The position numbers were made by a program, and so were the translations under genes. This document shows, one piece after another, positions 41,753 to 49,363 of a stretch of DNA of 64,000 nucleotides (positions are counted from its first letter, which is position 1; the number at the start of each line of letters is the position of its first letter). The notes under the pieces were generated by a model, which saw nothing but the letters and a program-made list of their open reading frames with translations, was not told the origin of the DNA and did not search any database. Source of the DNA: Streptomyces sp. NBC_01304 (GTDB lineage Bacteria > Actinomycetota > Actinomycetes > Streptomycetales > Streptomycetaceae); assembly GCF_035975855.1 (NCBI RefSeq), contig NZ_CP109055.1, positions 9,982,001-10,046,000 of the forward strand. Reading direction: 5' to 3'.

Positions 41753-41955
41753 GGCTGCTCCGGGCGTTGGTCGAGGTGGGGGATGAGTTGGGCTGCTGTG
41801 CGTAGGGCGTTGGCGATGTTTTCGAGGACGCGGGCGGTTTCCTCGACGACGTCGGTCAGGGTGTCGGTGTCGTCGTAGTGGACGGTGGCGATGGGCGCCG
41901 TGTCTGAGTCCTGGTAGCCGATGAGCACGGTGATGGGGATGGTTCGGGGGTTCAT
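41749..41955 (-). CDS. Early phage protein of unknown function (68 aa)
   Basis: 68 residues, starting MNPRTIPITVLIGYQDSDTA and continuing TDVVEETARVLENIANALRT, an acidic helix. It overlaps both neighbours by 4 nt. No family recognised; the tight overlaps are the main support. Confidence 0.55.
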   Translation of the reverse strand: MNPRTIPITVLIGYQDSDTAPIATVHYDDTDTLTDVVEETARVLENIANALRTAAQLIPHLDQRPEQP

Positions 41956-42248
41956 GCGGCGGCTTTCTTGCGGGCGGCGGATGCGGTGGCGGTTTTGCGG
42001 TTGACGGCTTTGCGGCAGTCGGGCCGGTAGCGGGCGGAGACGGCCATGCCGGGCGGCAGGTAGTCGCGGCAGCCGCATGCGCACAGGCGGCCGGGCGGGG
42101 GGTCGTCGGGGCGGTCGCACATGTTCTGGACCGCGTACGGCCAGGACGGCAGGCGGGGCAGGGCGTTGATGCGGTCGAGCCATGTCTGGGCCCAGGCGAC
42201 GGATTCGGCGTGGCGGGCGAGGAGTCCCCACCGGTCGGCGGCGGTCAT
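41952..42248 (-). CDS. Early phage protein with zinc ribbon-like motif
   Basis: 98 residues from ATG 42248. The C-terminal half contains GRLCACGCRDYLPPGMAVSA, then RYRPDCRKAVNRKTATASAA: three or four cysteines, then a very basic tail. This suggests a small nucleic-acid-binding protein. The N-terminal part is helical (WGLLARHAESVAWAQTWLDR). Coupled to the WhiB-like gene upstream. Confidence 0.55.
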   Translation of the reverse strand: MTAADRWGLLARHAESVAWAQTWLDRINALPRLPSWPYAVQNMCDRPDDPPPGRLCACGCRDYLPPGMAVSARYRPDCRKAVNRKTATASAARKKAAA

Positions 42249-42499
42249 GTGAGGGCGTCCTGTGGCTCGAAGCGGGCTAGAGCGGATCGGGCGGTGATCC
42301 CTTCGCGGATCATGCGGGTCCGCTGGTGGGCACTGAAGCCACCCCACACGCCGTGCTGTATCGGCATCGACAACGCTTCGTCGAGGCAGGCTTCACGTAC
42401 CGGGCAGCGTTGGCAGACCTGCTTCGCCGCGTGCATCGTCTCGACGTCGGAGGTGAAGAACAGTTCCACGTCGTGGCCCTCGCAGGCCGGGCCGCTCAC
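42245..42499 (-). CDS. Phage WhiB-like regulator
   Basis: A GTG start gives 84 residues. The four iron-sulphur cysteines are conserved (Cys6, Cys29, Cys32, Cys38: ACEGHDVELFF, KQVCQRCPVREACLD). So is the GVWGG turn (50-54), followed by a basic C-terminal region. WhiB-like proteins bind a [4Fe-4S] cluster and the primary sigma factor. Phage-encoded copies are known to shift host transcription, for example blocking host WhiB activity. It lies in the early gene chain. Confidence 0.85.
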   Translation of the reverse strand: MSGPACEGHDVELFFTSDVETMHAAKQVCQRCPVREACLDEALSMPIQHGVWGGFSAHQRTRMIREGITARSALARFEPQDALT

Positions 42500-42780
42500 C
42501 GGGCTTCCCTCGGGCGGGTTCCGCGTCGGCGGCCGTTGCAGAGCAGGCAGCGGGTGTCGCCGGGTTGGGGTTCGGGTTCGACGGGTCCTGCGGGGTGGGT
42601 GAGGCATCCCGTGGCGGTGGGCCGGTAGAGGCCCTGTGCGGCCCGCAGGGCGGCTTTCAGGGCGCCGATGAGCTCGTCGCATGCGGCGGGGTGCGGGGAG
42701 GCGTACAGGAGGCGTCCCAGGCGTTGGGTGGTGTCGAGATGCGTGCGGAGGGTTTCGTAGTCGGGGCGCGGGGCGGTCAT
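42496..42780 (-). CDS. Early phage protein of unknown function (94 aa)
   Basis: 94 residues: two helices (YETLRTHLDTTQRLGRLLYA, DELIGALKAALRAAQGLYRP) and a C-terminal Cys-x2-Cys (TRCLLCNGRRRG) with basic tail. It overlaps the WhiB-like gene by 4 nt. No family recognised. Confidence 0.55.
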   Translation of the reverse strand: MTAPRPDYETLRTHLDTTQRLGRLLYASPHPAACDELIGALKAALRAAQGLYRPTATGCLTHPAGPVEPEPQPGDTRCLLCNGRRRGTRPREAR

Positions 42781-42787
42781 CGGTGTC

Positions 42788-42985
42788 CTAGTGGGTGTCG
42801 TGGCGGCGAAGTTCGGCGGCCAGCTCGGCGAGTTCCGTCCATTCCTGGCCGGGTCGGAGCGCGAAGAGATGCCCGGTCTTGGTGCCGTCCGGGGCGGTGA
42901 ACGTGACCGTGCACGCGGTGGTGTTGTCCAGGACGCGGGAGTGCAGCCACCAACGCCGTACAGCCTTCTCGAGCCGGGTGTTCAT
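42788..42985 (-). CDS. Early phage protein of unknown function (65 aa)
   Basis: 65 residues from ATG 42985, overlapping the upstream stop by 4 nt. Basic N-terminus (MNTRLEKAVRRWWLHSRVLD), then a beta hairpin (CTVTFTAPDGTKTGHLFALR) and a final helix. No family recognised. Confidence 0.5.
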   Translation of the reverse strand: MNTRLEKAVRRWWLHSRVLDNTTACTVTFTAPDGTKTGHLFALRPGQEWTELAELAAELRRHDTH

Positions 42986-43284
42986 GCGGACTCCTCTGGG
43001 AACTTCTCGGCGTCGTCGTCGAGTCGGTCGCGCACATAGCCCTCGTAGCCACTCCCACATGTAGGGCACTGGGCCACGGCTTTGATGAGGTCAGCGGCGG
43101 CGAGTTCGTCGAGGGCCGCGGTTATGTCGTCCTCGCTGCTCGACGTGTAGGAACTCAGTGGTCCCGGTGTCCAGCGCACGTTGGGCGGAAGCTCCAGAAG
43201 CAGCAGCATCATGCCGAAGGCCGGGAGCGATACACGGGAGTCCTTCTCTTGCATGCGGCGGAGGACGTCGAGTCGCGTGGTCAT
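42982..43284 (-). CDS. Early phage winged-helix-like protein
   Basis: 100 residues. The layout MTTRLDVLRRMQEKDSRVSL, MMLLLLELPPNVRWTPGPLS, DDITAALDELAAADLIKAVA resembles a winged helix, followed by a Cys-x2-Cys (CPTCGSGYEGYVRD). It probably binds DNA. Coupled to both neighbours. Confidence 0.55.
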   Translation of the reverse strand: MTTRLDVLRRMQEKDSRVSLPAFGMMLLLLELPPNVRWTPGPLSSYTSSSEDDITAALDELAAADLIKAVAQCPTCGSGYEGYVRDRLDDDAEKFPEESA

Positions 43285-43538
43285 GGAGTCTCCGGGTTGA
43301 AGAGTGCCGGCTGTATGGCGTTGCTGGTGGTCTTGGTGCTGCGTATTCGGCTGGGCATTGGAACCGGTGGGGGGACGGCGTAGGGGCGTGCGTCGGGTGG
43401 CCAGGGTTTGTCGGGGTGGACGGTCTCCAGGTGCGCTCCCAGACCGGTCACGCCGTTCTGCGTGGTGGCGCCGCAGCGGTGGGGGCAGCGGTACAGCCAG
43501 GTCTCGCCGGGCTTCAGGTGGGCCGGGTAGTGGCTCAT
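43281..43538 (-). CDS. Early phage C2H2 zinc-finger-like protein
   Basis: 85 residues from ATG 43538. A C2H2-type finger (YRCPHRCGATTQNGVTGLGA, then HLETVH) is followed by a proline-rich tail (VPPPVPMPSRIRSTKTTSNA). It overlaps the initiator gene by 4 nt, so it is made together with it. A DNA-binding early protein is likely. Confidence 0.6.
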   Translation of the reverse strand: MSHYPAHLKPGETWLYRCPHRCGATTQNGVTGLGAHLETVHPDKPWPPDARPYAVPPPVPMPSRIRSTKTTSNAIQPALFNPETP

Positions 43539-44458
43539 GAGGCTTCCTTGCGGGATTGAGCGACCACGAACGGGAGCTTGACGCGTTTGGCGGGCGTCCA
43601 CGCGCTCACGTGCGCACGCGCATCCTGTGGTTGCTGTTCCGGCATCAGGTCGTCTCGTTCCCCACCAATCAGCTCAGCCACGGGTACGTGTAGGCCGGGG
43701 GCGGGGTCCGGAGGAGCCCCCGGACTTGTGGCGCAAGGAGCCGTAGGCGACGCAGCCCCGAAGGGGCCCGTAGTAGCGACCGTAGGGAGCGGAGCGGGCG
43801 CACTGCCGGTGGAGGACTCCTGGAGCAGGGAGTAAGGGAGTACCTGCGGGGGGTGGGAGTAGGAGTTCATCGGCGGCATTGCCGATTTAACCGGCGGCAT
43901 TGCCGATCTAATCGGCGGCAGTGCCGATTCGTAATCGGCGGCGTTGCCGGTTTGAATCGGCGGCGTTGCCGGTTTAATCGGCGGCAGTGCCGATTCAGAT
44001 CGGCGGCGTTGCCGATTAGCTTCGAGATCGTCACGCCGGGTTGCGATGCGCTTGCGCTCGGCTTCACGCTGAGCGAGCAGGGCCGGGGACGGTTCTATAC
44101 AGACCTGCTCGCCGGTCTCGGCGTGCATCTCATGGACGTGGTCCACGCGTAGCGCCCAGTCGCCGTACGCGGCGCCAGCCCCCTTGCGCGGGGCGCGGAG
44201 CTCCACCAGCCATCCGCGCTCGGTGAGCTCGTCAATGTCACGCGCTACCGTCCGCGCACTCGCCTTGGCCCTGGGCAGGTTGCCGTAGGCCGTCTCGACG
44301 TGCCGTCCGCCCTTTCCGTCCGCCCAGGACTTCACCGCCAGGGCGACGGCGGTCAGGGTCGGTCCCCGGCCGAGAGCAGGACAGACGCCGGTTTCGTCCC
44401 GCCAGTCCTTGAGGACCTGAGCGGAACGATCCTTCGGGCTGGGGGGCTTGTCGTTCAT
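43535..44458 (-). CDS. Replication initiator-like winged-helix protein carrying iterons in its gene
   Basis: The ATG at 44458 gives 307 residues. Residues about 36-105 form a winged helix (LTAVALAVKSWADGKGGRHV, KASARTVARDIDELTERGWL). A charged coiled coil follows (LLAQREAERKRIATRRDDLE). Residues about 155-197 are an (SALPPI)-type repetitive linker (SALPPIKPATPPIQT, ESALPPIRSAMPPVKSAMPP) produced by seven DNA repeats. The remainder is Pro/Ala-rich and poorly structured. It is the first gene of the divergent early operon. A DNA-binding domain with palindromic iterons inside the gene is the arrangement of lambda O, so a replication initiator is proposed; no ATPase or helicase domain is present. 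Confidence 0.65.
   Translation of the reverse strand: MNDKPPSPKDRSAQVLKDWRDETGVCPALGRGPTLTAVALAVKSWADGKGGRHVETAYGNLPRAKASARTVARDIDELTERGWLVELRAPRKGAGAAYGDWALRVDHVHEMHAETGEQVCIEPSPALLAQREAERKRIATRRDDLEANRQRRRSESALPPIKPATPPIQTGNAADYESALPPIRSAMPPVKSAMPPMNSYSHPPQVLPYSLLQESSTGSAPAPLPTVATTGPFGAASPTAPCATSPGAPPDPAPGLHVPVAELIGGERDDLMPEQQPQDARAHVSAWTPAKRVKLPFVVAQSRKEAS
43869..44016. repeat. Seven tandem palindromic iterons, candidate phage origin
   Basis: Seven 18-bp units start at 43869, 43890, 43911, 43934, 43956, 43977 and 43999, spaced 21-23 bp (about two helical turns). The consensus ATCGGCGGCRNTGCCGAT has inverted ends ATCGGC/GCCGAT. Two units end in GCCGGT and one begins with ACCGGC; the rest are near identical. 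They lie inside the winged-helix gene. The units are too short and their gaps (3-5 nt) too small for a CRISPR array. Confidence 0.8.
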
Positions 44459-44562
44459 GGCCGGAACGCTACACATACCTAACCCTGTTGAGCAAATCTC
44501 AACATTCTATGCGGTAGCCTCAACGTAAAGCAGATGTGCAGAACCATGGAGAGGTAAGTACG
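44459..44562. promoter_or_regulatory. Divergent immunity-region promoter with operator
   Basis: The 104-nt gap between the minus-strand early operon and the plus-strand HTH gene holds a perfect 7-bp inverted repeat (TGTTGAG, 5-nt centre, CTCAACA) at 44486-44504. A further half-site CTCAACG lies near 44519. Spacing and position fit repressor binding that would control both divergent promoters. Confidence 0.6.
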
Positions 44563-44886
44563 ATGAGCGGCATGGCAGTGATCGCGGAGAAGTTGACCGA
44601 GGACGAAATCAAGTTCAGCCGGTCGGTGAAGGTGGCCGCCAAGCTGGTCGGCATCACCTACGAGGAGCTTGGCTTTGCCATGCGTCCCACCAAGCCCGTC
44701 TACAAGGGCGAGGTGAGCAAGCGCATCGAGGGTGCGACCAAGTGGTCGCTGCGCGAGATGTACTACCTGCGCCGACTGTTCGGCGCCACCGCAGATCAGA
44801 TGACTCAGGGTGTCGGATGGACCGACCACATGGACATCGAAGCGGTGCGTGAGCGGCTGTTGGTACTCCACCGGGAGTACGTGTGA
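44563..44886 (+). CDS. Candidate phage repressor (HTH protein)
   Basis: An ATG at 44563 preceded by GAGAGG gives 107 residues. The HTH region reads SVKVAAKLVGITYEELGFAM, then KGEVSKRIEGATKWSLREMY, and RLFGATADQMTQGVGW. It is the only plus-strand gene next to the divergent early operon and reads away from it toward the host genes. Being single, small and opposed to the initiator gene across a palindromic operator, it is the best candidate for the immunity repressor. No peptidase domain for SOS cleavage is present. Confidence 0.6.
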   Translation: MSGMAVIAEKLTEDEIKFSRSVKVAAKLVGITYEELGFAMRPTKPVYKGEVSKRIEGATKWSLREMYYLRRLFGATADQMTQGVGWTDHMDIEAVRERLLVLHREYV

Positions 44887-44938
44887 TCACTGCGCCCGGC
44901 TGACGCCCCGCACCAGCCGCTCGGTCTAGCGTGGCGGC

Positions 44939-46204
44939 ATGGATGAGCAGCGCACACACAGCGGCGACGGTCCGCTCCGCGGCCGGGGCGGGCCCGCGCC
45001 GTGGCGGCACGGGCCGGCGGCCCTTCGGCGGTGGGAGGAGTGGGTCGAGCGGCGCGGTCTGCCGTGGGCCTCGACGCTGGCCGTGACCGTGTTCGTGCAG
45101 GTGGGGTCGGGTTTCGCGGAGCACGCTCAGCTCGAGTACCGGGCCAAGCTCGATGTGTTCGCGCGCCTGCTGCTGCTCGTCGCCTCGCTGCTGCTCCTGC
45201 TGCGCCATCGCCATCCGGTGCCCGTCGTGTACGGAGTGGCCGCGGCGACCATGGTCTATCTCGGGGCGGGCTATCCGTACGGGCCGGTGTTCTTCTGTGT
45301 CGCGCTCGGTGTGTTCGCCGCGATCGTGGCGGGTCGGCGGTGGGCGGCCTGGGGCGCCATCGGCATGCTGTGGCTCGGCCACCTGCTGATCGCGCACTGG
45401 CTGTACCGCTGGCTGCCGCCCGGCACGGACCACGGTGCCTCCTGGGGCGGTGAACTGGTCGTCGCCGCCTGGGTGGTGGCCATCGCCGCCGTCGCCGAGC
45501 TCGCCCGCAACCGTCGCGAGCAGTGGGCCAAGGAGCGCGTCGAGCGCGAGCAGGCCGCCAAGCGCCGCGCCGACGAGGAACGCCTGCGCATCGCCCGTGA
45601 GCTGCACGACGTACTGGCCCACTCGATCTCCGTCATCAATGTCCAGGCGGGCGTCGGCCTCGCCCTGCTCGACTCCGACCCGGAGCAGGCCCGCACCGCG
45701 CTCACCACCATCAAGTCGGCGAGCAAGGAGGCCCTCGGCGAGGTCCGCCAGGTCCTCGACACCCTGCGCGCCCCGGGCGAGGCCCCGCGCGCCCCGGCCC
45801 CGGGCCTTGACCGGCTGCCGGAACTCGTCCAGCAGGCCGCGAGCGCCGGACTCACCGTGGATCTCGCGACGGAAGGGAAGCGGGTCGAGCTTCCGCCGAG
45901 CACGGATCTGGCCGCGTTCCGGATCGTGCAGGAGGCACTGACCAACGTCGTACGTCACTCGGGATCGCGCCACGCGCGCGTGGTGGTCCGTTACGACGGC
46001 CGCAGGAACCTGGAGCTGAGCGTCGACGACGACGGGCCCGCGAGCCGGGGCGACGCAGGTGGCAGCGGCAACGGCCTTGCCGGAATGCGGGAGCGCGCGG
46101 CCGCGCTGGGTGGCACGATCGAGGCGGGCTCCCGCGCGGACGGCGGTTTCCGGGTGCGGGCCGTACTCCCGCAGCGCCATGAAGCGAAAGAGGGCTCCCC
46201 GTGA
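44939..46204 (+). CDS. Histidine kinase, NarL/HisKA_3 type
   Basis: 421 residues. About four or five membrane spans occupy residues 45-190 (LLLLVASLLLLL, VALGVFAAIVAG, ELVVAAWVVAIAAVAELA). A dimerisation coiled coil is followed by the phospho-acceptor motif ARELHDVLAHSISVINVQAG (His223). The ATP domain has EALTNVVRHSGSRHA, VDDDG and GNGLAGMRERAAALGG. It is membrane-located and phosphorylates the response regulator encoded next, with which it overlaps by 4 nt. Host chromosomal gene, 52 nt after the last phage gene; the ligand is unknown. Confidence 0.92.
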   Translation: MDEQRTHSGDGPLRGRGGPAPWRHGPAALRRWEEWVERRGLPWASTLAVTVFVQVGSGFAEHAQLEYRAKLDVFARLLLLVASLLLLLRHRHPVPVVYGVAAATMVYLGAGYPYGPVFFCVALGVFAAIVAGRRWAAWGAIGMLWLGHLLIAHWLYRWLPPGTDHGASWGGELVVAAWVVAIAAVAELARNRREQWAKERVEREQAAKRRADEERLRIARELHDVLAHSISVINVQAGVGLALLDSDPEQARTALTTIKSASKEALGEVRQVLDTLRAPGEAPRAPAPGLDRLPELVQQAASAGLTVDLATEGKRVELPPSTDLAAFRIVQEALTNVVRHSGSRHARVVVRYDGRRNLELSVDDDGPASRGDAGGSGNGLAGMRERAAALGGTIEAGSRADGGFRVRAVLPQRHEAKEGSP

Positions 46205-46866
46205 TCCGCGTACTGCTCGCCGACGACCAGTCCTTGGTCCGGGCCGGCTTCAAGGCACTGCTCGATGCCCAGCCGGACATCGAGGTGGCGGCGGAGGCGG
46301 CCGACGGCGAGGAAGCGGTCCGCATGGTGCGCCAACTACGCCCGGACGTCGTCCTGATGGACATCCGCATGCCGCTCCTCGACGGCCTCGCCGCCACCCG
46401 GCAGATCACCGCGGACGCGGACCTCGCGGACGTCAAGGTGGTCATGCTCACCACCTTCGAGATGGACGAGTACGTCTTCGAAGCGCTCCGCAACGGCGCC
46501 TCGGGCTTCCTGGTCAAGGACACCGAACCGGAGGAACTGCTGCGTGCGGTACGGGCGGTGGTCGAGGGCGACGCCCTGCTCTCGCCCGGCGTGACCCGCA
46601 GGCTGATCGGCGAGTTCGCCGCCCGCTCCAAGGAGCCCGCGGCCGCCGATTCGCTCGGCGAACTCACCGAACGCGAGCGGGAGGTGATGGCCTTGGTGGG
46701 CATCGGCCTGTCGAACGAGGAGATCGCCCGCCGCCTTGTCGTCTCGCCGCTCACCGCCAAGACCCATGTGAGCCGCACCATGATCAAGCTGGGCGCCCGG
46801 GACCGTGCCCAACTGGTCGTCCTCGCCTATGAGTCGGGGCTGGTGCGGCCGGGCTGGCTGGGCTGA
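46201..46866 (+). CDS. Response regulator, NarL/LuxR type
   Basis: 221 residues from a GTG that overlaps the kinase stop (GTGA). The receiver domain has LLADDQ (acidic pocket), the phosphorylation site Asp54 (VVLMDIRMP), the conserved Thr in LTTFEMDEYV and Lys in FLVKDTEPEEL. The C-terminal LuxR HTH is LTEREREVMALVGIGLSNEE, then SPLTAKTHVSRTMIKLGARD. It is the partner of the kinase upstream and activates or represses unknown targets. Confidence 0.93.
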   Translation: MIRVLLADDQSLVRAGFKALLDAQPDIEVAAEAADGEEAVRMVRQLRPDVVLMDIRMPLLDGLAATRQITADADLADVKVVMLTTFEMDEYVFEALRNGASGFLVKDTEPEELLRAVRAVVEGDALLSPGVTRRLIGEFAARSKEPAAADSLGELTEREREVMALVGIGLSNEEIARRLVVSPLTAKTHVSRTMIKLGARDRAQLVVLAYESGLVRPGWLG

Positions 46867-46922
46867 GGCGGGGTCCAGCCGTTCGGATGCGGCCGGAGTC
46901 GTACGCGTACGACCGGAGGCCC

Positions 46923-47225
46923 CTAAGCGTCGGGCCGGTGGTGGTACGCCGGGCGGTCGTGCGGCCCGCCGGGCTCGTACACCCCTGAGCGGACCGCGTC
47001 CCGCCAGCGCCACAGCACGCGGACGAGACGTACGACGAAGACCACCGGCGCGAGCGTCGTCGCGACGAGGAGCAGGGCGTGGCGCGGGCCGCCCGACAGA
47101 TCGAAGACCAGCGCGGGTGCCACGACGAGGCCGAAGACGGCCGCGGCGGCCAACAGCGCCGACACCAGCGCGAAGATGATCTCGACGGTCGCGGCGTCAC
47201 GCGCGGCCTGTGAGCGGTTCCCCAT
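46923..47225 (-). CDS. DUF6332-like membrane protein
   Basis: 100 residues with two hydrophobic spans (FALVSALLAAAAVFGLVVAP, ALLLVATTLAPVVFVVRLVR) and a charged N-terminus (SQAARDAATVEI). The layout matches small Streptomyces proteins of the DUF6332 type. Function unknown. It converges on the response regulator gene. Confidence 0.6.
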   Translation of the reverse strand: MGNRSQAARDAATVEIIFALVSALLAAAAVFGLVVAPALVFDLSGGPRHALLLVATTLAPVVFVVRLVRVLWRWRDAVRSGVYEPGGPHDRPAYHHRPDA

Positions 47226-47270
47226 GCGGGAAGTGAAACAGCGCGGCGCGCGGCGGGCAAGGAAAGTCGG

Positions 47271-47305
47271 CGGCGCCCGGCGGGAGGAAGACCCGCCGGG
47301 CGCCG
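47271..47305 (-). terminator. Terminator of the MFS efflux gene
   Basis: Perfect 14-bp stem (CGGCGCCCGGCGGG / CCCGCCGGGCGCCG) with a 7-nt loop, 12 nt after the transporter stop. Confidence 0.8.
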
Positions 47306-47316
47306 CGTGGTCGGGC

Positions 47317-48846
47317 TCAGTCGCGGGCAGCGGCCACGCGCTCGGCGGCCGGCTCCTCCCGTGCCGCGTCCTGGCCCTGGTCCTGGATCTGACCCTGGTC
47401 CTGTACCGACTTGGCGACCACGAGCGACGGCTGCGTACGACGTCCGCGCAGCCCGGTCAGCGTGAGCAGCAGCCCCGCCAACGCGACCGCGGTGACCACG
47501 ACGAGCCCCGGCCGGAAGCTGTCGAGCACGTCCTGCGGCGACTGCGAGCCCTCGTTCCCGGACGCCGTGACCACTGCGGTGACGACGGCCAGGAAGATCG
47601 CGCCGCCCACCTGGACCGAGGTGTTCAGCAGGCCCGAGACCATGCCCTGCTCGTGGTCCTCGACCCCGTTGGTGGCCTGGATGTTGAGCGAGGGGAAGAC
47701 CAGCGCGCAGGCGGCGCCGATCAGCAGCATGGAGGGCAGGATCACGGCGACGTACTGCGGGGTGAGGCTGATCCGCAGGAACAGCGCATAGCCGACGACC
47801 ATCGCCGCGAAGCCCGCCACGATCACGCGCGGGGTGCCGAACCGGTCGACCAGGCCGCCGATCTTCGTCGACGAGAGCGCGACCAGGGCGCCCGCGGGCA
47901 GGAAGGCCAGCGCGGTCTGCAGTGCGGACCAGCCGAGCAGCGACTGCATGTACTGGGTCACCATGAACTGGAACGAGACGTACGAGCCGAAGAAGGTCAT
48001 CGCGCCGAGATTGGCCCTGATCTGCGAGCCCGAGCGCAGCACCCCGAGCCGGATCAGCGGGCTCGCGGAGCGCCGCTCGATCGTGACGAACGCGGCGAGG
48101 AGCAGTGCGGCGGCCAGGAACGAGAGCAGGGTGCGGGCGGAGGCCCAGCCGGCCTCGGGGGCCTGTACGACGGTGAAGACGAGGAGCAGCATCGCCGCGG
48201 TGCCGGTGATGGCGCCCGGGATGTCGTAGCCGCCGGCGGACTTGTCGCGCTCGCTGTGCGGGATCAGCTTCAGGCCGATGACCAGGGCGATCAGCGCGAT
48301 CGGGGCGGGCAGCAGCATGGTCATGCGCCAGCTGACCTCGGTGAGCAGGCCGGACAGGACCAGGCCCATGGAGAACCCAGTCGCGGCGCAGGTGGTGTAG
48401 ATGGCGAGGGCGCGGTTGCGTACCGGGCCCTCGGCGAACGTCGTGGTGATGATCGACAGGCCGGCGGGCGCGGTGAACGCGGCGCTCAGGCCCTTGATGA
48501 AGCGACTGGCGATGAGCAGCGGGCCGGAGTCCACGAACCCGCCGAGCAGCGAGGCCAGCGCGAAGACGGCGAGGGCGATGAGGAAGACCCGGCGTCGGCC
48601 GAGCAGGTCGGCCGCGCGGCCGCCGAGGAGCAGCAGGCCGCCGTAGCCCAGGATGTAGCCGCTGACGATCCACTGCAGGGTCGAGGTGGACAGGTTGAGG
48701 TCGCTGCCGATGGAGGGCAGCGCGACGCCGACCATGGAGACGTCGAGTGCGTCCAGGAACATCGCGGCGCAGAGCACGAGCAGCGTGCCCCACAGACGGG
48801 GAGTCCAACGCTCCGTGACAGCAGGGGTGTTGAGCGGAGAGGTCAT
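47317..48846 (-). CDS. DHA2-family MFS drug efflux transporter
   Basis: 509 residues from ATG 48846, with 14 predicted membrane spans, the number for DHA2 pumps. Motifs include LDALDVSMVGVALPSIGSDL at the first span, ADLLGRRRVFLIAL in loop 2-3, and TGFSMGLVLSGLLTEVSWRM, the antiporter-type motif C region. It is a plasma-membrane proton antiporter for drugs or small molecules. The divergent MarR gene 87 nt away, with a palindrome between, indicates MarR control and a drug-response function. Confidence 0.9.
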   Translation of the reverse strand: MTSPLNTPAVTERWTPRLWGTLLVLCAAMFLDALDVSMVGVALPSIGSDLNLSTSTLQWIVSGYILGYGGLLLLGGRAADLLGRRRVFLIALAVFALASLLGGFVDSGPLLIASRFIKGLSAAFTAPAGLSIITTTFAEGPVRNRALAIYTTCAATGFSMGLVLSGLLTEVSWRMTMLLPAPIALIALVIGLKLIPHSERDKSAGGYDIPGAITGTAAMLLLVFTVVQAPEAGWASARTLLSFLAAALLLAAFVTIERRSASPLIRLGVLRSGSQIRANLGAMTFFGSYVSFQFMVTQYMQSLLGWSALQTALAFLPAGALVALSSTKIGGLVDRFGTPRVIVAGFAAMVVGYALFLRISLTPQYVAVILPSMLLIGAACALVFPSLNIQATNGVEDHEQGMVSGLLNTSVQVGGAIFLAVVTAVVTASGNEGSQSPQDVLDSFRPGLVVVTAVALAGLLLTLTGLRGRRTQPSLVVAKSVQDQGQIQDQGQDAAREEPAAERVAAARD

Positions 48847-48933
48847 GCGGAGCACACTACATGCACGTGCATCCAATGCAAGGGAAATTAATTCCGATGC
48901 AACAAAGGGCGGATTCTCTGCTAACGTGCGCTC
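48847..48933. promoter_or_regulatory. MarR/efflux divergent promoter with palindromic operators
   Basis: The 87-nt gap holds a perfect 12-bp palindrome (ATGCACGTGCAT) at 48861-48872. A second imperfect one follows (CCAATGCA, centre AGGGAAATTAATTCC, GATGCAAC), spanning about 48873-48903. Both share the TGCA core, as expected for MarR dimers repressing both genes. Confidence 0.65.
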
Positions 48934-49323
48934 ATGGCGGCGAAGAAGGTCGAACGGCTGCTCGTGGACCAGTGGCGGGACATCCTCGCGGTGCACGCCA
49001 GGACGATGTGTGAGCTCGATCGCGAGCTGCACCAACACGGCCTGGGTGCCAGCGACTTCGAGGTCCTGGACTTTCTGGCGCAGGGCGAGAACCCCTCGTA
49101 CCGGGTGCAGGAGATCGCTGCCCGGGTGCATCTGAGCCAGAGCGCCCTGTCGCGGCTGATCGCGCGCCTGGAGAAGGAGGGCCTGGTCTACCGCGGCATG
49201 TGCAGCGAGGACCGGCGCGGCGTGAAGGTGGCGCTCACCGACCGGGGGCGCGAGCTGTATACGGAAGTACGGCCGCTGCAGCGGGCGGTGCTCGCGCGGA
49301 TGCTGGCGGAACCGCCCGCCTGA
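48934..49323 (+). CDS. MarR-family transcriptional regulator
   Basis: 129 residues with the family's winged helix: HQHGLGASDFEVLDFLAQG, RVQEIAARVHLSQSALSRLI (recognition helix), EKEGLVYRGMCSEDRRGVKV (wing with DRRG), and a C-terminal dimerisation helix (PLQRAVLARML). Divergent from the DHA2 efflux gene, which it probably represses until an antibiotic or phenolic ligand binds. Confidence 0.9.
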   Translation: MAAKKVERLLVDQWRDILAVHARTMCELDRELHQHGLGASDFEVLDFLAQGENPSYRVQEIAARVHLSQSALSRLIARLEKEGLVYRGMCSEDRRGVKVALTDRGRELYTEVRPLQRAVLARMLAEPPA

Positions 49324-49363
49324 CCTCGGGCCGCGATGCGTGTCAGACGGTCGACGGCGTGCG

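Noticed and set aside
43869..44016. Possible CRISPR-like repeat array
   Set aside because: Units are 18 bp with 3-5 nt between them, are palindromic and lie in a coding frame; there are no spacers and no cas genes.
44887..44938. An attachment site at the prophage/host junction
   Set aside because: The 52 nt between the repressor candidate and the kinase gene show no tRNA sequence or recognisable repeat; the other prophage end is not in the window for comparison.
44654..46180. A 508-residue minus-strand reading frame opposite the histidine kinase
   Set aside because: High-GC shadow frame with low-complexity Arg/Gly/His content; the plus strand has all kinase motifs.
46784..48808. A 674-residue minus-strand reading frame overlapping the MFS gene
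   Set aside because: It is arginine/proline-rich with no motifs, while the other frame encodes a textbook 14-span transporter.
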